From: CAWFFV01 sp963814985 | Lineage (GTDB): Bacteria > Chloroflexota > Ktedonobacteria > Ktedonobacterales > Ktedonobacteraceae | Direction: 5' to 3' | Assembly (NCBI GenBank): GCA_963814985.1 | Contig: CAWFFV010000101.1 | Location: 62,001 to 126,000, forward strand | DNA: 64,000 bases | In this document: piece after piece, positions 8,055 to 16,853 of the stretch | Layout of the letters: every line of letters starts with the position of its first letter | Position numbering within the stretch: the stretch's first letter is position 1 | Made by a program: the position numbers and the translations under genes | The notes under the pieces: generated by a model | Databases searched by the model: none | What the model was told of the DNA's origin: nothing | Seen by the model: the letters and a program-made list of their open reading frames with translations, nothing else

Positions 8055-8711
8055 CTAATGGGCCAGCTTGACCATCTCAAGCTGCAAGCCCTGTTGAGTT
8101 AGCGGCTCAATCCATTTTGCCACGATCACCCCATCCCGATTAATAAACACCGTCTCAGGGAAGCCCGTCACACCATAGTTGATCGCAGTAGAGCCATCTC
8201 CTGTATCATGTACATTAGGATAGGTAATACCATATTTTTGAAGGAACTTGAGCGCATCGCCGGACGGCTCAGGACCACCAATACCAATAAAGACCACACC
8301 TTGTGACTGTAGCTTCGGCCATGTCTTCTGCAAGAAAGGAGCTTCTTCGTTACAGGCAGTACACCAGGAGGCCCAGAAGTTCAGAATAACAGATTTCCCT
8401 TTAAAGTCCGCCAGATGCAGAGTCTGGGTCTTTCCATTCATTGTTTTGAGTGTGAAATCAGGAGCAGGCTTGCCTATCAGTGGACTACTGATATCACCCA
8501 GGCTGGAAGTTCCATCGGTACTTGCGCGAGGCAAGCCAGTAGCAGGCGTCAGCAACTGGGTCCAGAGCAAGATCAAGAGTGCAGCATTGATGATACTCAC
8601 TACGATAAATATCGTAATACTACGCTTACGCGAGCTTTTCTTGACGATTTCTGGTTGTGGTGTCTGGTCCTGGATCTCTATCTCGTCAGGTGCTATACCG
8701 TTAACTTCCAT
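8055..8711 (-). CDS. TlpA/ResA/CcmG-type membrane-anchored thioredoxin
   Basis: A 218-residue protein: charged cytoplasmic start, one TM anchor (about residues 33-53, ITIFIVVSIINAALLILLW), then an AhpC/TSA-TlpA fold with active site WASWCTACNEEAPF. The CXXC and the following acidic residues are typical of ResA/CcmG proteins, which reduce apocytochrome c disulfides outside the membrane. It is the first gene of the ccm operon. A 49-nt regulatory motif (8769-8817) lies 58 bases upstream of its start. Confidence 0.9.
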   Translation of the reverse strand: MEVNGIAPDEIEIQDQTPQPEIVKKSSRKRSITIFIVVSIINAALLILLWTQLLTPATGLPRASTDGTSSLGDISSPLIGKPAPDFTLKTMNGKTQTLHLADFKGKSVILNFWASWCTACNEEAPFLQKTWPKLQSQGVVFIGIGGPEPSGDALKFLQKYGITYPNVHDTGDGSTAINYGVTGFPETVFINRDGVIVAKWIEPLTQQGLQLEMVKLAH

Positions 8712-8768
8712 TGTTTCCCAATTCCTGCATAGTAAGAAATAATGTCAGAACAGATTATGGTGCCTGAG

Positions 8769-8817
8769 CCTGATAGCCAACTTGCAGTCAAACACGTCTA
8801 CCTTACAATGACCTGAA
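8769..8817 (-). promoter_or_regulatory. 49-nt respiratory regulon motif upstream of tlpA/ccm operon
   Basis: Read on the minus strand the blocks are TTCAGG, TTGTAAGGT, CTGCAAG and ATCAGG. Blocks and spacing match the copies upstream of ctaC (27069-27117) and ctaAB (28183-28231) exactly. The TGTAAG and TGCAAG half-sites are 21 bases apart, two helical turns, as in binding sites of OmpR/PhoB-type regulators. The rest of the 321-base divergent region 8712-9032 shows a TAATCT/CATAAT-like -10 candidate (near 8751-8756) and no convincing gene. Confidence 0.7.
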
Positions 8818-9032
8818 CATCTCAGGCCAGACGATAACAAATCCTTTGGAGGAAAACAGTACTCACTCAAAAGAAGTATCCCAGAATCACCCATCAGGGT
8901 GATGCAGCATAGTAGTTTTCCCTGTACATTGTTTACAGGAGTACAACTCCATATAGATGAGCATACAAAGCAGGATGCGAACAACCAAAGTGACAAGACT
9001 CGCAATACCTCATGGAATAAGAAGGAGTCATT

Positions 9033-9866
9033 ATGGCAACACGCTTTTTGACGCTCAGCGCCATCCTCTCAGGCTTTGTTATTTTTCTTCTCGCTTCTGC
9101 GGGCTGCGCAAGCACCACCAGTGCAGGGGCAACTAGCGTAAAAATAGTTGCCAAAAATACTATCATCATTCCAAAAGAGCAGGTGGTTTTTTCACCCTTC
9201 ATCTTGGCTGTACAACCAAACACAACAGTAACATGGCAAAACGAGACTTCGGACACCCACACGATTACAAACAACACCTGAAAAAGCAATTTCGTCAATC
9301 TAGAGACATTCTCAATCCAGGTAGCAGGAGGACACAGCACGCAGTTCACCTTCACAAAACCAGGGCTATATCACTACTACAAGGAGCAACAATCCTCCTG
9401 GAACAGTGTAGATCATCGTGTGAAAGCTAACAAAGGACCTCTAGCAGCGGATGGTATCATCTGGGTACAGGGAAACATCAGTGGGCTACCATCTTCAGCA
9501 ACCAACACAATTCCTCCGGAGAAAGATATATTTAGCAACAATTTCGTCGGGATCACCCAGGGAGGCACAGTTGAATGGCATAATCTCGATACCGATGAGC
9601 ATGCTATTGCGCCTGTCAGAGGCTGGCCAGCGCCGATTAATCCGGCGAACATAGGTGCTCATACCATTCAAGGTACTCAAGGTACTCAAGGTGCACCACC
9701 ACAAGGTGAGGTTCAAAGAATTACTTTCAACACTCCAGGACTATATTATTACTACTGCCCAATACATGCAGACGTTAATACAACCTGGAAGCGTGCTGTC
9801 TCCCATACAAATGCATCAGAAAATCCAATCCCTATGGAAGGTTTCGTCCTGGTCACTGGCAAATGA
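9033..9866 (+). pseudogene. two-domain cupredoxin lipoprotein interrupted by an in-frame TGA
   Basis: RBS GAAGGAG precedes the ATG. The frame encodes a lipoprotein signal (LLASAGCAS) and a first cupredoxin-like domain (AVQPNTTVTWQNETSDTHTI). Codon 83 (9279-9281) is TGA, then the same frame continues open to 9866 with no shift. The continuation finishes domain 1 (FTFTKPGLYHYY, lacking the copper Cys) and encodes domain 2 with a type-1 copper site (DEHAI, then YYYYCPIHADV, then PMEGF). With readthrough the product is 277 residues, a secreted blue-copper protein. A nonsense mutation, recoding, or a base error are all possible; restart at GTG 9420 would give only part of domain 2. Confidence 0.75.
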
Positions 9867-9869
9867 GTA

Positions 9870-9917
9870 ATACGTGAAGTGGAGAGGCTTTTGTTTAAGT
9901 CTCTCCACTTCACGTAT
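9870..9917. terminator. bidirectional terminator hairpin
   Basis: A perfect 17-bp stem (ATACGTGAAGTGGAGAG at 9870-9886 pairing with 9901-9917) encloses a 14-base T-rich loop between two convergent genes. The hairpin starts four bases after the cupredoxin stop and ends ten bases before the SDR stop. Confidence 0.7.
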
Positions 9918-9926
9918 ATTAGAATA

Positions 9927-10689
9927 TTACCGGCTAAGGTAGCCGCCATTGATGAAGATTGTTTGCGCCGTGACCCACTGCGATTGAGGTGAGGCAAGGA
10001 ATTCAATGAAAGGAACGATGTCGTCGACTCTGCCCAGACGACCTGCCGCGCTTGCGTTTGTAGCGTAGGCAACCGTCTGGGGAGTCTCCTGCTCATGGAA
10101 GAACGGGGTGTCGATGGGTCCTGGCGCTACAGTATTCACGGTCACACCCCGGCGACCGATCTCCCTGGCAAGCGCCCGGCTGAAATCTTCGAGTGGCGCT
10201 TTCGAACCTGCATAGATCCCATAGAAGCCAGTCGTCGCACCCAGGAGCGTCGTGCCCATATTGATAATACGGCCATTGTCCGAGATGCGACGCGCTGCCT
10301 CCTGCATGACGAAGAACGCAGCCTTTGTATTAATACCAAAGGAGCGATCAAAATCTTCTTCAGTCACCTCCATGAATGGCTTTTTGATGATCAAACCAGC
10401 ATTGTTGATCACGATATCGACGCGCCCAAAGGCGTCGAGTGTCTTGTCGAATAACTGCCTCACGACAGCCACATCAGCGAGGTCTCCGTCTACGATAACC
10501 GCTCTGGCTCCCTGCTCCCTGAACGAGACACGCCGTCTCCTCGATATCACTTTGTGCAGTCTGCGTATGATAATGTAACGTAACATTGGCACCGAGGCGT
10601 GCGAGTGCAACGGCGAAAGCGCGCCCCATGTTACGTGCGCTACCAGTAATAACTGCGACTTTACCTGCAAGTGGTTGTGCTGTATCCAT
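9927..10689 (-). CDS. SDR-family oxidoreductase, frameshifted
   Basis: A short-chain dehydrogenase of about 253 residues split over two frames. The N-terminus (from 10689) has the NAD(P) motif TGSARNMGRAFA. After LVQ the frame must change by one base, at a run of three C at about 10517-10519, to continue QGARAVIVDGDLAD, the NNAG motif (VDIVINNAG), the catalytic Tyr-Lys region (YGIYAGSK; the Lys fits YxxxK) and PGPIDTPFF. Removing one base restores a normal full-length enzyme, so this is either a recent mutation or an assembly error. The substrate is unknown. An AraC regulator lies just upstream on the same strand. Confidence 0.8.
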
Positions 10690-10864
10690 TAGAATAAACT
10701 CCTCGATATTATGTTGAACATGAGAGCGTTGTATGCGAGAACGTAATCACCTTCAGTTCTCTGCTCATCAATCGCTCATTGGTGAGTAGTATAGCAGTGA
10801 GGTAGATGGTTCGTATTGGATATTTCCCCGATTTTTTGGATATTTCAATGATCTTTGTCCCTCA

Positions 10865-11743
10865 TCAGGACAAATGCTCACGAACGTATTTCGGCGTGAT
10901 CCCCAGGATACGTCGCATATGACGTGTCAGATGGCTTTGGTCATAAAATCCAACAGCGGCGGCAATATCACTAATAGAAAGTGTGGTCGACTGGAGTAAG
11001 GACTGAGCACGTTCCACACGGCGTTGCACAATATATTGATGAGGGGAGAGACCCGTACTTAGACGAAACAGGCTGGCAAAATGCGATTGGCTCATCCCTA
11101 CCTCGGAAGCGAGTTCGGCAAGACCCAGGTCTTCAGTGAGACGATCTTCGATCACCGAGACAAGCCGCTTTAAGAGGGGGGCTGGTAGTCCTCTGGTCAG
11201 TTCTGGGAGGGGACGAGGTGTGTTGGAATAAGAGGAGATCAGGTGAGCCGCCAGGGCTGTGGCCAGCCCTTCACCATAGAAACGACCCGATGGTCCTCTG
11301 GCTGCGAGTTCAGCAAGCAAAGCCAGACCAATATGTTCGATGCGTGGATCTTGCACACTGAAATGATCAAGGATCTCAATGCGCTTCTGATTGAGATCAC
11401 TTGCAACATGTTGCAGCAATTCGGTCGTCAGAAACAGGTGAAGGTTGTCGGCTCCCGCCGGGTGTCGCCACGTACTTTCTGTTCCTGCAGGAACGATCTG
11501 GATGCTTCCATGAGGTATCACACCAGTGTGGATCTGCCCATTGCGAACCTGCTCCAGGAGTGATGGTGGTCCCTGATATAAGCAAATCAGGTGAGTAGCT
11601 CCAGCAGGAAAGGTATATTCTCCAGCAGGATGATAGCGTTGTTCCAGCAATATTCCTTCCCAGGGAAGTGTTTCACTCGAACGAAGGACTCCTGCATGAG
11701 TATAAGAAGAATCAGGGTCAACGAGTTCCTGCTTGTTATTCAC
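10865..11743 (-). CDS. AraC-family transcriptional regulator
   Basis: A 292-residue protein. The C-terminal hundred residues form the two-HTH AraC domain (LGLAELASEVGMSQSHFASLF, then ISDIAAAVGFYDQSHLTRHMRRI, then GITPKYVREHL). The N-terminal 180 residues are a cupin-like sensing region without a recognised ligand motif. It sits upstream of the SDR gene in the same direction with a 175-base gap, so regulation of that gene is plausible. Its start lies 14 bases from the IS-like hairpin at 11757. Confidence 0.88.
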   Translation of the reverse strand: MNNKQELVDPDSSYTHAGVLRSSETLPWEGILLEQRYHPAGEYTFPAGATHLICLYQGPPSLLEQVRNGQIHTGVIPHGSIQIVPAGTESTWRHPAGADNLHLFLTTELLQHVASDLNQKRIEILDHFSVQDPRIEHIGLALLAELAARGPSGRFYGEGLATALAAHLISSYSNTPRPLPELTRGLPAPLLKRLVSVIEDRLTEDLGLAELASEVGMSQSHFASLFRLSTGLSPHQYIVQRRVERAQSLLQSTTLSISDIAAAVGFYDQSHLTRHMRRILGITPKYVREHLS

Positions 11744-11756
11744 AAAACGTCCTTTC

Positions 11757-12125
11757 AGGAAGCCCTACGGCTTTAGCCAGGGGAGGAATGAAAGGCTCCC
11801 GCAGGAGCGCCGTTTTGAATGGGAACGGCTAAACCCCTACACTCAGGATTGCTCCCTTGTGCGTAATGTTGGCCTCGACAAACTTATCCAAAGGTTTAAC
11901 GTACACCACACTGGCTTAACCCAATAGACCTGTTTAATAGTGTACCGTAGAGGTCAGAACTGGCCTCGCATTCTGACGTACCTATTTCTTTGGTAAGGTA
12001 GCTAACACACAGCTGATTGTATCCAGACGATACATGTTAGCTGAGTCTGGTCAGGTTCGGCTTGCAGTCTCCCTTTCAGGATTGATGCAAGCCTCTGGGT
12101 TTTAACCCAAGGGGTTCCTAACATC
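11757..12125 (+). mobile_element. IS200/IS605-type remnant without transposase or tnpB
   Basis: Two hairpins have the layout of IS605-family right ends: GAAGCCCTACGGCTTTAG at 11759-11776 with stem completion AGCCAGGGGAGG, and CCTCTGGGTTTTAACCC ending in AAGGGG at 12092-12114. In frame, the bases before the second read as a tnpB-like tail ending at TAA inside the hairpin loop (VRLAVSLSGLMQASGF). No full tnpA or tnpB ORF exists here, so this is a decayed or non-autonomous copy. Within the 683-base gap 11744-12426, the stretch 12130-12426 is AT-rich and only shows the ribosome-binding site of the next gene. Confidence 0.5.
11942..12125 (+). ncRNA. omega-RNA-like structured RNA candidate
   Basis: Four consecutive stems are visible. 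Hairpin one: 11953-11959 with 11971-11977 (GTCAGAA/TTCTGAC), extended by GTAC/GTAC. Hairpin two: 12000-12007 with 12035-12042 (AGCTAACA/TGTTAGCT), with an inner TGTATC/GATACA stem. Stem three: 12060-12066 with 12086-12092 (GCTTGCA/TGCAAGC). The terminal hairpin is 12092-12114. A stem just before a tnpB-like stop hairpin is how RNA guides of TnpB nucleases are built; sequence after about 12120 would be the guide. Expression is unknown. It could also be only a transposon end. Confidence 0.4.
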
Positions 12126-12426
12126 TAAGTCAGAGCTTCTCCCTTCTGATGAAAGCGTACCCGATTCGCGATCCAAAAACAAGATATTGACACATATCCT
12201 GTAACTCCCTCACATTAGGAGATGCTTGCTCCAAAAGGAGCCAGACGGCCATTATCCGAACTATTGGTAAATATTTTACATTCTCTTTAGATTTTTTTCA
12301 TGATTTTCAGAGAGATTATGCATACAATATTATTGACAAACAAATGTTTTTGATAAAAAACCAGAGCATTTTTCTTTAAATGCTCGATGAAAACGCAAAC
12401 AACATCGTCCCCTGGAGGAATAGATC

Positions 12427-13176
12427 TTGATAGAGGCACCTGAAATTCATCATGCAGTCCAATCATCGAACAGCAAGCAAGACACTGTCTCTCAGCGTCT
12501 GCCTTTCTGGAATTGTTGGCCTGGGCAGCTCGTTCGGTTTAGTATCGTTGGTGGGCTGAATACTACTCTTGATCTGCTCGTCTTAAACGGCCTGCTCTGG
12601 ATGTTCTCCACGACCAACATTACCATCGTTCTTGTGTTGAATTCCCTTGCTTACAGTGCAGGTGCACTAAATAGTTTTCTCTTGAACAAGTATTGGACCT
12701 TTGGACAACGGCGGCCAATAACGTATAGAGAGGTGAAACGCTTCGTCGTGACCACCTTTTTGGGCATCGGGTGTAACGATGCAATCCTGTGGTTCGCCGA
12801 CACTCTCTTTCACCCTCTGATGGCTCACACCACCCTCTGGATGAATGTCTCCAAAGTCGTTGCCATCGCCGGAACGGTGCTCATTTCTTATTTCGGGATG
12901 CGCCTGTGGGTCTTTGTGAACAGACCACAGCAAGAACGGCCTCCTACACATCCAGCGTACCGGGCAAGCACGACTGTCCCTGAAGAGCGCTCAGGATCGC
13001 CAGTAGCCTACCAGAAAGCGGAAGTAGTTGGTGACCACATGCCCAGGCAAATGAACGAGATTGTGAAACATCAAACATCAGACCTGGCCTCTCCGTTGTC
13101 CTCCCTGCCTATAATGAAGAGCAGGTTATCACTCATACTCTCTCTGATGTCCTTGATGTGTTACCCAAATGGATAA
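12427..13176 (+). CDS. GtrA-family membrane protein (C-terminus uncertain)
   Basis: TTG start with RBS GGAGGAA. Residues about 30-165 form the four-helix GtrA domain (RFSIVGGLNTTLDLLVLN, FLLNKYWTFGQRRP, SYFGMRLWVFVN), linked to flipping or transfer of polyprenyl-phosphate sugars. The tail after about residue 170 is unlike GtrA and runs over the start of the next glycosyltransferase in another frame. The last 30 codons (13083-13176) are probably out-of-frame reading of that gene. Either GtrA is fused to the glycosyltransferase with one base missing, or both overlap. Confidence 0.8.
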   Translation: MIEAPEIHHAVQSSNSKQDTVSQRLPFWNCWPGQLVRFSIVGGLNTTLDLLVLNGLLWMFSTTNITIVLVLNSLAYSAGALNSFLLNKYWTFGQRRPITYREVKRFVVTTFLGIGCNDAILWFADTLFHPLMAHTTLWMNVSKVVAIAGTVLISYFGMRLWVFVNRPQQERPPTHPAYRASTTVPEERSGSPVAYQKAEVVGDHMPRQMNEIVKHQTSDLASPLSSLPIMKSRLSLILSLMSLMCYPNG

Positions 13177-13808
13177 AAGACTTCGAGGTGATTGTCGTCA
13201 ACGATGGCAGTACAGATCAGACAGCATCCATTATCGCGGCTATGAGCGAAAAGGACCAGCATATTCGTCTTATCACACACACAGTCAACCAGGGATATGG
13301 CGCTTCTCTGGTCAGTGGTTTTGCTGCTGCCACTAAAGAACTTACCTTTTTTATGGACTCGGATGGACAATTTGATATTCGAGATCTGGCTAAGTTTTTT
13401 CCTTTTATCGCTGAGTATGATGCAGTGCTCGGCTACCGAAAAAATCGCCAGGACACATGGATACGCAAACTCAATGCATGGGGATGGAAACTTGTTATTG
13501 ATCTTGTGCTGGGCGTGCATGTGAGTGATATTGATTGCGCCTTCAAGCTCTTACACACAGAATTTCTTCACACATATCCACTTGAAACACGTGGCGCAAT
13601 GATTAATGCGGAGCTGTTGTACAAGCTGAAACAGACTGGATGCACCTACAAAGAAGTGGGCGTACACCATCTGCCTCGCCGAAGTGGACAGGCGACTGGT
13701 GCCAACCCTGCGGTGATCGCCCGTGCCTTTCGAGAATTATTCGCCTCTGCTCACAAATGGAAACAAGAGCAATACGGGTCTGGCCAAAAAGTAGGCAACC
13801 AGAAATGA
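13077..13808 (+). CDS. family 2 glycosyltransferase (polyprenyl-phosphate sugar transferase type)
   Basis: In the frame of 13158, homology begins well upstream of the first in-frame GTG. Codons from 13083 read PGLSVVLPAYNEEQVITHTL, the canonical GT2 N-terminus, followed by FEVIVVNDGSTDQT and the metal/nucleotide motif FMDSDGQFD. The upstream frame is open back to a TGA at 13032 but has no ATG, GTG or TTG. This suggests a lost base near the junction with gtrA, or translation as a GtrA-GT2 fusion. The product resembles DPM1-type enzymes that charge a lipid carrier with sugar for the following GT39 protein. Confidence 0.78.
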   Translation: MRPGLSVVLPAYNEEQVITHTLSDVLDVLPKWIKDFEVIVVNDGSTDQTASIIAAMSEKDQHIRLITHTVNQGYGASLVSGFAAATKELTFFMDSDGQFDIRDLAKFFPFIAEYDAVLGYRKNRQDTWIRKLNAWGWKLVIDLVLGVHVSDIDCAFKLLHTEFLHTYPLETRGAMINAELLYKLKQTGCTYKEVGVHHLPRRSGQATGANPAVIARAFRELFASAHKWKQEQYGSGQKVGNQK

Positions 13809-13894
13809 ACGAAAGAGAGAGTCGCAGTTACTTTTTAAAGACTCTCTCAAAATGTTGAAGCCTTTTGCATACTTCCTGTAAGGAGAAGATACTT

Positions 13895-16153
13895 ATGGTA
13901 AATATCGCCAATGTGTCGCCAACGAATAGTGAAACTTTCCTTCGTAAGAGAGAGAAGCCACATCTGTGGAGCAGATTTGCTCTTGGAGCAGTTTTGCTTC
14001 TCTCCATCTTTATGAATTTCTTTCAGTTAGGTCAAAATGGATATGGGAATCTCTACTACGCTGCCGGTGTCAGAAGTATGGCAGACAACTGGCACAATTT
14101 CTTCTTTGTCTCATTTGATCCCGGCGGTTTTGTAACAATTGATAAACCACCCCTCGGTTTCTGGTTACAGACGCTAAGTACCAAAATATTCGGTTTTACC
14201 CCTTTTAGCATCTTCCTCCCACAGGCTGTCTGTGGCGTTCTGGCGGTATTGCTCCTCTATTATCTGGTACGCCGTCACTTTGGGGTGGTTGCAGGACTGG
14301 TTGCGGCTCTGGCGCTGGCCGTTAGTCCAATCAGCGTCGTCACCGATAGGAATAATACGATCGATGGAACGCTGGCGCTGGCGCTCTTACTTGCAGCATG
14401 GGCAGTAATCCATGCCTCCGAGACAGGTAAACTGCGCTGGTTGCTGTTGAGTGGCGTGTTTGTAGGTATTGGTTTCAACATTAAGATGGCAGAGGCGTAC
14501 CTGATAGTTCCGGCCCTTGGTCTGGCTTACTTGCTCTGCGCACCAGGCAAGATCTGGACACGTATCTGGCATCTGCTGCTGGCTGTAGCAGTGATGCTTG
14601 CTATCTCGCTCTCCTGGGCACTGGCAGTCGACCTGACATCGGCAGCACAACGTCCCTATGTTGGCTCGACGCAGAATAATTCTGAGATCAGCCTGGCCTT
14701 TGGTTATAATGGCCTTAATCGCCTGCGCATAGGAGGTGGAAATGGTTACGGTCGCCAGCAAACAGGCACAGGCCCTTCAAGCAGGAACAATACTACGAAC
14801 TCTGGCTCACCAGGTACTAACACTTCTGAGACACCTGGTCCCTTCGCCGGGAATGTACAACCATTTCAAGGTGGCCCCTTCCAGTCAGGTACACCGAGTC
14901 CATTCCGTCTCTTTAGTGTTTCCTTAGGAGGACAAATTGCCTGGTTATTACCGTTTGCCCTGTTGGCAATTGTCGCGCTGGCCTGGCAAAGACGTTTCAA
15001 TTTTCAGAAGGATAGACAGCAGTTGGGCCTTGTGCTCTGGGGATTCTGGCTGCTAACCATGGCAGTTTTTTTTACTCTTGATGGCTCTTTCCATCAGTAC
15101 TATATGACTGAGATGGCTCCCGGTTTAAGTGCACTCGTTGGGATCGGTCTGGTGGTGATGTGGCAGGATTATCGCAGCATTGGCTGGCGCGGCTGGTTGC
15201 TCCCAGGTGCGCTGGTTCTTACTGCTATGGCACAGATCTATATGCTGGCGAGCTATCCGTCATGGTCGCAGTGGTTGAGCCCTTTGATAGGCATTTTGAC
15301 TGCGCTGGTCGTGATAACTCTCATCTTCTCCCGCCTCAGACCCCAACTGCACTTGAGCGGATCTACATTGCGTATCGCGGGCGTAGCCCTGAGTATTGGC
15401 ATGTTTGCTCTGCTTATGGCTCCGACGATATGGGCAGGCTACTCCGTCATACAAAATACCGAGTCTTCTTTTCCTACAGCCGGTCCTAACGCTCCGAGCG
15501 ATTTCGACAACTTCGCGAATGCAGGGGGTGGCTTCCCTGGTGGGAATGGGAACAGCACAAATATGAGTGGTACTGGCAGAGGTTTTGGCGGTGGCCAATA
15601 TGGCAATAGAGGAGGCTTTGGCGGTGGTCAAAATGGGAACCGCGCAGGAGGACAATACGGCTTTGCTGGCTTTGCCGGAGCTTTTGCTGACGGGTCCGCT
15701 CAGACTGATCCGACCTTAATCTCCTATCTAGAGGCCCATCAGGGTAATAAGAAATTTCTGGTTGCGACAGCAAGTGCAAATACAGCAGATTCGATTATTC
15801 TGGCTACAAACAGGCCTGTGATGGCTATGGGCGGTTTTAGTGGGAGTGACCCAATTCTAACGCTCAGTGATCTACAAACCCTGATCAAAAACGGTTCTGT
15901 ACGCTTCTTTCTAGTCAATTCGCCACGCGCCACACAAAATCTGGTTGATCAAGTTCCTGAGCAATTTCGTGACTTCTTCACTGGTCGCGGCGGTGGCTTT
16001 AACTTCGGTGGTTTTGGACAAAACTCATTGTCGACCTGGATAAGCGGTCATTGTAGTGCAGTGCCGACAAGTGATTGGCAATCTGCGGGAAGGAACTCTG
16101 GTGCCGGACTGGGCGGCGGTCAGTTATATGATTGTGCCACTCCCCATTCCTAA
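13895..16153 (+). CDS. GT39/ArnT-like membrane glycosyltransferase
   Basis: About 752 residues; start at 13895 chosen because AGGAGA lies eight bases before it. The N-terminal half has many TM helices and the PMT/ArnT loop (DPGGFVTIDKPPLGFW) with the acidic/Lys catalytic region, then AVSPISVVTDRNNTIDGT. Such enzymes transfer sugars from polyprenyl-phosphate donors outside the membrane. Two Gly/Asn-rich low-complexity stretches interrupt it: one in a loop (about residues 285-335) and a strong one before the C-terminal domain (GGGQYGNRGGFGGGQNGNR). Together with GtrA and GT2 it forms a likely surface glycosylation unit. Confidence 0.85.
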   Translation: MVNIANVSPTNSETFLRKREKPHLWSRFALGAVLLLSIFMNFFQLGQNGYGNLYYAAGVRSMADNWHNFFFVSFDPGGFVTIDKPPLGFWLQTLSTKIFGFTPFSIFLPQAVCGVLAVLLLYYLVRRHFGVVAGLVAALALAVSPISVVTDRNNTIDGTLALALLLAAWAVIHASETGKLRWLLLSGVFVGIGFNIKMAEAYLIVPALGLAYLLCAPGKIWTRIWHLLLAVAVMLAISLSWALAVDLTSAAQRPYVGSTQNNSEISLAFGYNGLNRLRIGGGNGYGRQQTGTGPSSRNNTTNSGSPGTNTSETPGPFAGNVQPFQGGPFQSGTPSPFRLFSVSLGGQIAWLLPFALLAIVALAWQRRFNFQKDRQQLGLVLWGFWLLTMAVFFTLDGSFHQYYMTEMAPGLSALVGIGLVVMWQDYRSIGWRGWLLPGALVLTAMAQIYMLASYPSWSQWLSPLIGILTALVVITLIFSRLRPQLHLSGSTLRIAGVALSIGMFALLMAPTIWAGYSVIQNTESSFPTAGPNAPSDFDNFANAGGGFPGGNGNSTNMSGTGRGFGGGQYGNRGGFGGGQNGNRAGGQYGFAGFAGAFADGSAQTDPTLISYLEAHQGNKKFLVATASANTADSIILATNRPVMAMGGFSGSDPILTLSDLQTLIKNGSVRFFLVNSPRATQNLVDQVPEQFRDFFTGRGGGFNFGGFGQNSLSTWISGHCSAVPTSDWQSAGRNSGAGLGGGQLYDCATPHS

Positions 16154-16179
16154 GCTTAAACCATCTCAGATTTTTGCGT

Positions 16180-16830
16180 TTACGCTGGAGTCACCGACTG
16201 CAATGACAGTTCAGATTTAGCCTGATAGCTCTGCTGCGACTTTGCTCCTAAAGTCCAGAGCAGCAGAGCGACCACGACTATAAGAAGTCCAACCACCGTA
16301 AGGGCAATATGGAGTAGTAGACCCATCACGATCAGCAGCAAGCCTGCCGCTGTAGTGATGGGCCAGATGCTTGGTGCCGCATGAACAGAGTACGCATCTA
16401 GCAGAATTTCTTCAGCCCTGGTTTCGCTTGCTACCCTGTTGGTAGCGCTAATGCTCAGTAGTTGCTCAACAGCCTGATAGAGATTGCGAGCATCGAAAGG
16501 TTTAGTAAGACATGCGATCTGGGATGGCATACCTGTTGTAACAGAGGTGTTTCCTATGGGCAGACATTCCCAGGCCAGTACGACCGCAGGCACTGTTGAG
16601 AGATCAGAGTAAGATTGTGCATCTTCAAGGAGTGACCAGTAACGATTTATACCATTATCGACATCAAGTACAAGCAAGTCCAGTTCCTGGACATCTAAGA
16701 AAGGAATATGCGTAGGAGAACTGGCTTCAATCACATGCATACCATGCTGCTGTAGACCAAGAGTGAGGAGTCGCCGAAGCGAGGTATCGGCCTCAACGAG
16801 GAGGACATTTGGCTTCTTCTCTTGCGACAT
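16180..16830 (-). CDS. response-regulator receiver protein with C-terminal membrane helices
   Basis: Start at 16830 (MSQEKKPNVLLVEADTSLRR) chosen for the GGGAG ribosome-binding site; the longer reading would run through the R2 repeat. Residues about 8-125 are a receiver domain with a candidate phospho-Asp in LLVLDVDNG and the conserved Lys in CLTKPFDARN. The last 70 residues contain two hydrophobic helices, so the receiver is tethered to the membrane. There is no DNA-binding output domain. Its partner kinase and role are unknown. A partial copy of the respiratory motif lies upstream, beyond the repeat. Confidence 0.75.
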   Translation of the reverse strand: MSQEKKPNVLLVEADTSLRRLLTLGLQQHGMHVIEASSPTHIPFLDVQELDLLVLDVDNGINRYWSLLEDAQSYSDLSTVPAVVLAWECLPIGNTSVTTGMPSQIACLTKPFDARNLYQAVEQLLSISATNRVASETRAEEILLDAYSVHAAPSIWPITTAAGLLLIVMGLLLHIALTVVGLLIVVVALLLWTLGAKSQQSYQAKSELSLQSVTPA

Positions 16831-16853
16831 ATAAACTCCCACATACTGCAATG

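Noticed and set aside
8745..9005. 86-codon minus-strand open frame upstream of tlpA
   Set aside because: It covers the divergent promoter region with the conserved 49-nt motif, has a Cys-rich composition of no known family and no ribosome-binding site.
9279..9281. Selenocysteine at the TGA of the cupredoxin gene
   Set aside because: No selenoprotein family has Sec at this place and I see no hairpin of SECIS type directly after the codon.
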